Source: Panicum virgatum (taxonomy: Eukaryota; Streptophyta; Magnoliopsida; Poales; Poaceae). Taken from it: a stretch of 64,000 nt of DNA. Below, piece by piece: positions 57,180 to 64,000 of this stretch. The position numbers were made by a program, and so were the translations under genes. Every line of letters begins with the position of its first letter. Position 1 is the first letter of the stretch. The DNA lies in NCBI RefSeq assembly GCF_016808335.1, contig NC_053150.1, positions 24,510,538 to 24,574,537 on the forward strand, in the 5' to 3' direction. The notes beneath the pieces were generated by a model that saw only the letters and a list, made by a program, of their open reading frames with translations, was not told the origin of the DNA and ran no database searches.

Positions 57180-57990
57180 TACATTGACCTCTTCGGTCAG
57201 AAATTGGCGTCTTTGGTCAAAGGCCTTCGTCAGAAGTTGAGATCTTTGGTCAGGGTCTTCCTAACAATTGACCTCTTCGGTTAGAAATTGGTGTCTTTGG
57301 TCAAGGGTCTTCATCATAAATTGACCTCTTTGGTGAAATGTCTTCGTCATAAATTGACCTGTTCGGTCAAGGGTCTTCGTCGCATTAGTCTCTGACGAAA
57401 CCATCTTCGTCGCACTGGTCTTCGTAGAAAGACAAAATGCCCTTCGTCGAAATGGTCTTCGTCGCATTCGACAAAACCATCTTCGTCGCAATGGTCTTCG
57501 TCGAAAGACAAAATGGTCTTCGTCGAACTGGTCTTCGTCGCATTAGTCTCTGATGAAACCATCTTCGTCGCACTGGTCTTCATCGAACGACAAAATGATC
57601 TTCGTCGAAATGGGCTTCGTCGCATTAGTCTCTGATGAAACCATCTTCGTCGCACTGGTCTTCGTCGAAAGACAAAATGGTCTTCGTCGTATTCGACGAA
57701 ACCATCTTCGTCGCAATGATCTTCGTTGAAAGACAAAATGGTCTTCGTCAAAATGGTCTTCGTCGCATTAGTCTTCGACGAAACCATCTTTGTCGCACTG
57801 GTCTTCGTCGAAGTGGTCTTCATCGCAATAGTCCCCGACAAAACCATCTTCGTCGCAATGGTCTTCTCGTAAGACAAAATGGTCTTCGTCCCTTTGGTCT
57901 TCGTCGAAGTGGCCTTTGTCCAAATGGCCTTCGTCGAAATTATCTTCGTCGAAGTGGGCTTCATCAATTTGGCCTTCGTTGAAAATATAT
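57180..57990. repeat. minisatellite block 3: ttcgtcgcaatgg and gaaagacaaaatgg units
   Basis: Higher-order repeats join gtcttcgtcgcattagtctc, gaaaccatcttcgtcgca and gaaagacaaaatggtcttcg, for example at 57,370-57,480, 57,530-57,600 and 57,610-57,690. Confidence 0.7.
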
Positions 57991-59107
57991 TCATCAAAAT
58001 GGCAATGGCTACGTCAAGGTTTTACAGAATTCTACGTCAAGGTTGAAAATATCTTCGTCGAAGAAAGAGTATCTTGTCAAATATGCACCGAAGCTCTATC
58101 CCTCTTCGTCGAGCGAAAAGGGGAGTCATCGGCGCGTAACAAGTGATGACGCTTGAAAGAAGTAAGCATGAGTTGCACGTCTTGAATGGGTCCCGCTCCT
58201 CTTAGCTTCACTTCCAGTACATTAAAGTCATCCACTGCGCAAAGCTAAAGGCAGAGAGACCCTATTGCGTGAAATTGAGAGGCTTAAGCATCTTCATCCA
58301 AAATGGGCTTTATCACTTCTATGCTGCCTCCACCACGAACCCCGGACAAGAGGGGCTATAGTGGGGCTAGGAGCCTAGCACCCCTGGCGAACAAGTATTG
58401 CCCGGTGCTCGTCATTTCGGCTTCAACGACAACGACAACTTCGGCTTCACCCTCGTCGACAGAGTTCGGCTCGAGGGGCTCGCCATCTACCTTCGGCGTT
58501 GATGACGTCGCCTTCGCCCTCATCGACAGAGTTTGGCTCGAGGGGCTCGTCGTCTACCTTCGGCGACGACAACTTCGCTTCCGCCGACAGAGTTTGGCTC
58601 GAGCGGTTCGCCTTCTGCTTAGGCAACAACGACTTCGGCCTTCACTTGCGTCGGCAGAGCTCGACCCGGGGGGCTCGCCTTCGACTTCCGCGACGGCGAC
58701 TCCGGCTCGCTTTTCTATTTCGGCGACGACGAAGTGTGATCCGAAGATACGATGAGATTCATCAGGCGTGAAGGGTGAGAGCACCTGGGATCCAAGGCTC
58801 TGAAGTCATAGATGGATTTGGGCCACTTCTTGTATATTCAGCTACTATGCTTTGTTGTACCTATCAAACCAAAGTAGCTGAGGGGCTACTGTTGGGGGAA
58901 TGGCCCAACCCATGTTGTAAATGGGCCTCATGTGATGGCCCAAGGGCCTATTTGTAAATGTTGTATTTGTCAAGGGGCCGGGAGCAAATTGCCACCTCCC
59001 CCCTCCTATATATATATAGCTGACCCAAGGGGTCAAAAGGGGGGCTCTCTCTCTTGAGATATTGACACTTTCTCCCTCTACTGCTTGGCGGACTCTCATC
59101 CCCAACA

Positions 59108-60539
59108 GACAGCATAAAAAAGCCCAAGATTCGGACAAAGATTTAATGAAAATCCACAAACATACGGAGAGAACAAAGCACTGGATTTCCGAGTGGATGA
59201 TAAGGGAACCTTGTGGTATAAGGATAGAATTTGTGTGCCCAAAGAAGGGGACTTCCGGCAATTGATCATGGACGAGGCTCATAACTCGGCATATTCCATC
59301 CACCCAGGGTCCACCAAAATGTATTTGGATTTAAAACAAAAGTATTGGTGGAATGGAATGAAGTCGAACATTGCCTAGTTCGTGGCCCATTGCGATACGT
59401 GTCAAAGGATCAAGGCTGAGCACCAGAAGCCAGCAAGATTACTACAACCCCTGCATATCCCAGTTTGGAAATGGGATGAAATAGGAATGGATTTTGTGGT
59501 AGGATTGCCCAAGACCCAGAAGGGTTATAATTCCATTTGGGTAATAGTGGACCAGCTCACCAAAGTTGCTCACTTCCTACCCGTACGGACGAACTATGGA
59601 GGAGAAAAGCTAGCCCAGCTCTATGTGAATAATATAGTAAAGCTGCATGGTGTACCTAGTAGAATCGTCTCAGATCGAGGAACCTAGTTCACCTCCAAGT
59701 TTTGGAAAAGTCTGCATAAGGCCATCGGGACCAAATTGGATTTTAGTTCGGCCTATCACCCATAGATTGATGGATAGACTGATGGATAGACCTATGGTAA
59801 AGATTGGGAACAAAGTTTACCCTATGCAGAATTCTCATACAACAACAGTTATCAGGCCAGCTTAGGCATGTTGCCATTTGAAGCTCTCTATGGGAGAAAG
59901 TGCAAAACCCCTCTAATGTGGTCAGAAGTAGGAGAGCGTTCATTAGTTGGACCAGCCCTCATAAAAGGAAGCAGAAGAAAGAGTAGCAGAAATCCGCAAA
60001 AAGTTGAAAGCAGCCCAGTCTAGACAAAAGAGTACGCGGACAAGAAGAGACGAGAAATAAGTTTCAATCAAGGAGACTTCGTCTATCTCAAGGTTTCACC
60101 CATTCGAGGGACCCGAAGGTTTCAAGTACATGGAAAGTTAGCCCCTCGGTACATTGGACCGTACCAAGTGCTAAAGAAAGTCGGAAGAGTAGCCTACCGA
60201 CTCCAACTACCAGAAGGGATGTCAGACATACACCCGGTGTTCCATATTTCACAATTAAGGAGGTGTTTGAAGGTACCCGAAACAGAACATGTGCCAGTAG
60301 AGGCGATAGATTTGCAGCCAGACCTGCGATATCAGGAAGTACCGGTCAAAATTCTGGACACTCTCACAAAAAGAACAAGGGACTCAGAAGTACGGATTTG
60401 CAGAGTGCAATGGAACAGACACGGAATATAAGAAGCTACGTGGCAACGCGAAGATGCTCTGAAGAAGGAGTTCCCCATCTCTTTAAGAACCAGCCGAATC
60501 TCGAGGGCGAGATTCATTTTAAGTGGGGTAGGTTTGTAA
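59108..60539 (+). pseudogene. chromovirus pol, part 3: integrase and chromodomain
   Basis: After the insertion the frame resumes SIKKAQDSDKDLMKIHKH. The integrase zinc motif is complete (EAHNSAYSIHPG ... AHCDTC). The core has IGMDFVVGLPKTQKGYNS (first Asp) and IVSDRGT (second Asp). Between the stop-ridden stretch at about 59,760-59,800 and KDWEQSLPYAEFSYNNSYQA, the segment that should carry the third catalytic residue, Glu, is missing. LAPRYIGPYQVLKKVGRVAY and SDIHPVFHISQLRRCL lead to a chromodomain-like end (YQEVPVKILDTLTKRTRDSE, VQWNRHG, a TAA, EATWQREDALKKEFP). The frame ends at TAA 60,537-60,539, inside the first bases of the 3' LTR. Several TAG stops are present; it is not functional. 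Confidence 0.85.
60522..60534 (+). other. polypurine-like tract before the 3' LTR
   Basis: AGTGGGGTAGGTT directly precedes TGTAACATCC of the 3' LTR, the place where plus-strand synthesis is primed. Confidence 0.55.
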
Positions 60540-63500
60540 CATCCGTAAAAATTCATCCAATTAAATCACTCGCTAAAAATCATTTTCAAAATCTTTTTCG
60601 TCGATGAGCTCAAATCCTTTCAAAATCTTTTTCTGTCCGAGCTCCTAACCTCCCGAAATTTTCTCCCGGCATTTCGCCGTTCCGACACCAGTACCGATCG
60701 CTGTCTTGTCTCTCTGTTCTTCCCCGATCTACGTGCATGTTGCTATTCGGCCGAACGCCGCGGCACACACGTGGCCAACCGCCGCCGCGAATCCCGCCGC
60801 GCCTCTCTCTCTCTCTCTTTCCTTTTTCTTTTTCTCCATTTTCTTTTCCCTTTTCTTTTTTCTTTTTCCCTCCTCCTTTCTTCTGCTTCTTCCTTCTTCT
60901 CTCCTTTCCTGCAAGCGCGGCGCGCCGAGCGCTCTCGACATCGGCGCCCAGCCCCCCGGCCACCGCCGCCCCCACTTGCACCACTTGCGCGTCCTTCCTC
61001 TGCCGTGCCATCACTCCGCCACCACTACGCGCCACCGCCCTTCCTGCTCGCCTCATCGCCCGTGCCCGCCCCGGCGAGCTGCCCTCGCCGCACACCGCCA
61101 CCACTTGCGGCCTCTCCCTGCTCGCCCGTCCCGTCTCACTGTGCGCCGTGCCCCCTTGCCTGCCTCGACGCGCGCACGCGCCCAAGAAGCATCAGCAGAG
61201 CTCGCACGGAGCCGAGCTCTCGTGCAGCACGCCGCCACGCGGCACCTCGCCGTTGGCCGCTGCACCACCCCTGGGCGCCGCCCCCCCGCTACGCGCCACC
61301 GATCACCCCTACACGCTGTCGCCTCAGCACCACCACGCACGCTCCGCGATGCTAAAATGGCCCCACCACCATTAATCGCCCGCCCTCGAGCTCACCGGCC
61401 GGCCACCGCTCTCCTCCCTCCTCCTTGCTCCACCCGGCCGATAAGTAGGCCCTCCACCGAGCCCTCCATCCCCATGACTCGCCCACCACCGTGCACCTCT
61501 CTCCCTGGCCTCCCAGCGCCATCGCCCCGAAGCTCCACCGCCGCCTCCCGCCGGCCACCGTGGGCGCGCCTCCCCGCTCCACCCCAGCCCGAGGTAGTAG
61601 GGGGAATAGAACCCCCTCGCTCTCCTCGTTCTTTTCCCCCACCTCCCGGCCGCCGCCACGCCCTGGGCCGCCGGCGAGGGCCGCCGCCGTACGCCCCCCC
61701 TCCTCTGTTCTGTTCGGGAGAGAGGAGGAAGAAGGGCGATTTTGCCCAGAGCCCCTCCCCTTTTCCTCTTTTTCTAGAAGAGCCCTTCCACTCTTTTAAT
61801 TCTTTTGCAAAAGAAGCCCTCCCTTTTTCTATTTTTGATAATTAGCCCTCCCACCATATAAACATAATTTTAAATAAACCCCTGCCCCTTTCTGGAGTAA
61901 CACAAATATTTTCAAAAATTATAATCAAGTCCTTCCAGCCTCAAAAATATTTACAAAGAAGCCCCTGAACCCCGATTTAGCTCCTAAATGCCTCTTCGAC
62001 CTATCATTTCATGTGCCAAAAATCCTCCGTTTGCCCCAAAACTTTACTAAGCTATTTCTAACATGATTTCGGCCGTGCCATTAGAAAACCACCCAAAAAT
62101 ATTACTCCTATCTCCATATCTTAATTTTTTTTCCGATTCGACCTCAACGATAAAACCTTTATTTCTTTTTCTTTATTGTGTGCCTGTTTGTGTGCGTCGT
62201 AGATCACGGTGTGAATGAGGGAGAACCCGTCGACGAGCAGTACCATGAGCAAGTGTGCTAGGACCAGTACCGCAACCTCGAACCCAAAGGACAGTACTTT
62301 CCGGAAGGTTTTGTGAACGGCAAGTTCAATCTCATCCTTTGATGCATATTTTGTCCCAATTTTATAAACACAACCTACTGGCCTGTTTTATAAAACTGCA
62401 TATGCTTTTAGTGCTAAAACATGGTGGGATAGCCACCCCTTGATTTGTTTTAACCATTCCTTGACCACCCAGATTGATGTCTACATATGATTCGTTCTGT
62501 GTGGATGTTAATTACTGCAAGAATTGCTTAGGACCTTATACTCGTTCTACTACACATCAAATGTGATTATTTATAAAAGAAAATGTGTGAGCGTATGGGA
62601 AGGGAAAATGGTGGATTTGTTGAAAATAAATGAAAGACGTATCTCGATGAGATGGATGGCATTTCTGTGTGAATTGCCAGAAGGTGTGCTCGTACCTGTG
62701 TGGTTGAGCAAGGTTGGGAGATATCCATCTTGTCACAATTAAGGACCGAGTTGATGTGTCATCTTGCCTGACTCAACTATCATGCAAACCACTCGACCAT
62801 TGTGTGTGGCAACGGCTCAGCATAAACCCCACTAGTTAGTTTGATAGCCATCAGGAGGGCTGAGAGCAACGGGTGATCAAGGAGAAGGGATAAGCTCTGT
62901 GTGACTTATGCCCCGGTTAAACCTCAGTGATATGTCAATGACCGCTTGGTGGATCCCGTGGTGGCTAGTCAGGTCTAGCTAAGGCGGGTAATGGCTTTGT
63001 TGGGATCTGCACCAACACTAAGGTGATCGTGCTGTGGTACCCCGCTTGTGGGTAAAGTTGCACACCTCTGCAGAGTTAAAAACTTATTTGAATAGCCGTG
63101 CCCACGGTACTGAGCAAGTTACGGTTTGGTCACATAACTAGTGTTTCTTCTTGGAATGGTTGGGATGGCGTGAGTTGTTTTGGTAAGGTGTCCGGCAGCT
63201 GTGCTGTGTGCTACGGCGGATGAGGAGTCCGGTGGCAACTTTTAAAATCTTGGATCCTGTGTGGATCAACCCCACCGGTTAGAAAAGAATTGTTTTAAAA
63301 ACCTGTTTCAAAATAAACCCTTGAATGTGTTAAAATTAGCTTTCCGCAAGTTAAACCCTACCTTATCCTTGATTTATCCTGTGCATGAACTCTATTTATA
63401 CCCCCTCTGTGGGTGTGGTTGGACTTGCTGAGTACGTTTGTACTCACCCCTTGCTTAATTTTTACAGAGGAAGATCCAGACTTTGTTCCTGAGGATGTTG

Positions 63501-63767
63501 AGTAGGGGTTTAGTTCTGCACCCAACCTTGCCTGTGGATAGGTTCACCCGCAGGAAGCTTCGTATGGCACAAGACTCTGATGACCTCTTCGTAGTTAATA
63601 TCGTTGTTTGGGTTTTAGTTGTTATCCTCGCGATAGTGGCGCTTCATTGCCCATTACCTCGCAGAGTTGTACGGTGATGTACCATCAGATGTAATAAATA
63701 TATTATCAGCCTCCTGGGATTGATATTTGTATCACATTTAAGTCACCTCTTATGAGGGGACGCTTCA
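60535..63767 (+). mobile_element. 3' LTR of the chromovirus
   Basis: Starts TGTAACATCCGTAAAAATTC and ends GGGGACGCTTCA (3.23 kb), collinear with the 5' LTR but with scattered substitutions and small indels. The TATA box of the 5' LTR is changed here to GATAAG (near 61,440). Confidence 0.88.
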
Positions 63768-64000
63768 CGGGCCGAGGTCGAGGACGATCGAGCGTGACGG
63801 CGATGGAGCGGTCGAGGAGCGCTCGAGCCGACGCGGCGCGTTGTCGGTCGGGGAGCACACGGGCGGGATGGCACGGTGGCGGTCTTGGACAGTGGTGGCG
63901 TCGGGCGGGACGGCGGTGCGCGAGGTGGACGGTGGCCGGCGACGACGACGAGAGGGGATTGAGGAGAATGAAATCGATCTAAGTCCTAGAGTATATATAT
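63768..64000. other. right flank of the chromovirus, GC-rich, unassigned
   Basis: It may be the continuation of the CACTA element interrupted at 37,432, but no motif proves it. The open frame 63,752-63,982 starts inside the LTR and has no domain. Confidence 0.3.

Larger units (their letters stand above)
50926..59107 (+). mobile_element. 8.2-kb non-coding LTR element (LARD-like) filled with TTCGTC repeats
   Basis: LTRs start TGTTGGGGGAATGG and end CCCCAAYA: left 50,926-51,068, right 58,890-59,107. The target duplication GACAG is perfect (50,921-50,925 and 59,108-59,112). A possible primer site (TTTGGCGCC) follows the left LTR and a purine-rich tract (gctgaggggctac) precedes the right one. No gag or pol is seen. 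The inside is mostly diverged gtcttcgtcgaaatg-like units in several blocks. The left LTR lacks a central segment that in the right LTR holds a TATA run (59,007-59,018). It must have moved with proteins from another element. Confidence 0.8.
37432..63767 (+). mobile_element. chromodomain-containing Ty3/gypsy element (Tekay-like) with nested insertions
   Basis: Order: 5' LTR 37,432-40,712; iMet primer site; two pre-gag ORFs; gag; pol (protease, reverse transcriptase, RNase H, integrase, chromodomain); polypurine-like tract; 3' LTR 60,535-63,767. The solo LTR at 45,616-50,506 and the non-coding LTR element at 50,926-59,107 interrupt pol. Without them and their target duplications the element is about 13.2 kb. 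The LTRs differ by roughly 18 positions in their first ~240 bp (counted by eye), so it is not young. No matching target duplication is visible (GCTGC left, CGGGC right). Confidence 0.88.

Noticed and set aside
55620..57990. A CRISPR-like appearance of short regular repeats
   Set aside because: Units are directly adjacent and diverged, without unique spacers of constant length or cas genes, and the genome is a plant.
57347..57997. 216-residue minus-strand frame rich in T, K, S and R
   Set aside because: It arises because repeat units have lengths divisible by three and lack stops. The other strand and neighbouring frames are open too.
63752..63982. 76-residue frame at the right edge
   Set aside because: It begins inside the LTR end and is arginine/glycine-rich low-complexity sequence without a domain.

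Overview
The window is nuclear DNA of a grass (Poaceae), most likely a panicoid. GC-rich first exons, short GT-AG introns, three families of protein-coding genes with clear grass relatives, and a dense load of Ty3/gypsy, CACTA, Harbinger, hAT, Mutator, Stowaway, SINE and LINE sequence all point that way. No bacterial operon, CRISPR array, rRNA or tRNA gene was seen.

Region 1 (1-9,950): a CYP76-type cytochrome P450 gene on the minus strand (3,071-4,806), complete except for a single-base frameshift, lies between two divergently oriented, broken Tat-lineage gypsy elements (1-1,437 minus; 6,349-9,880 plus). A Stowaway MITE and a 537-bp Mutator-like MITE with a 9-bp target duplication fill the spacers.

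Region 2 (9,950-21,150): a 13-exon reticulon-like gene (11,044-17,479, plus) whose exon junctions all keep frame (641 residues). It has a GC-AG first intron, four serially duplicated small exons and a 3-kb last intron carrying a SINE. A 3.6-kb minus-strand solo LTR with a perfect 5-bp target duplication starts 77 bp after the stop codon.

Region 3 (21,150-28,100): an apparently intact 8-exon WD40 gene on the minus strand (22,671-27,632; 429 residues) resembling RID3/Ipi3/WDR18 of the Rix1 ribosome-assembly complex. A 296-bp fold-back element with TG...CA ends sits in its fifth intron and two MITEs lie just upstream of its start.

Region 4 (28,100-37,431): a transposon graveyard. It holds a MITE with a nested SINE, convergent relics of the two Harbinger genes (Myb/SANT protein and transposase) broken by a hAT MITE and a LINE stub, a hAT-like repeat, and the 3' part of a CACTA element with a Ulp1-type protease relic.

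Region 5 (37,432-63,767): one chromodomain-containing Ty3/gypsy element (Tekay-like) stretched to 26.3 kb by nested insertions. Its order is LTR, iMet primer site, two related pre-gag ORFs of unknown function, gag, pol, chromodomain, LTR. A 4.9-kb solo LTR (45,616-50,506) and an 8.2-kb non-coding LTR element filled with TTCGTC-type minisatellites (50,926-59,107) split pol. The latter carries a 1.9-kb LTR insertion with inverted arms (52,728-54,638). All three nested insertions have perfect 5-bp target duplications. The most interesting feature is the leader of the host element: a strong splice donor right after the primer site, and splice-acceptor-like sequences ending exactly at the ATG of each of the two pre-gag ORFs and of gag.
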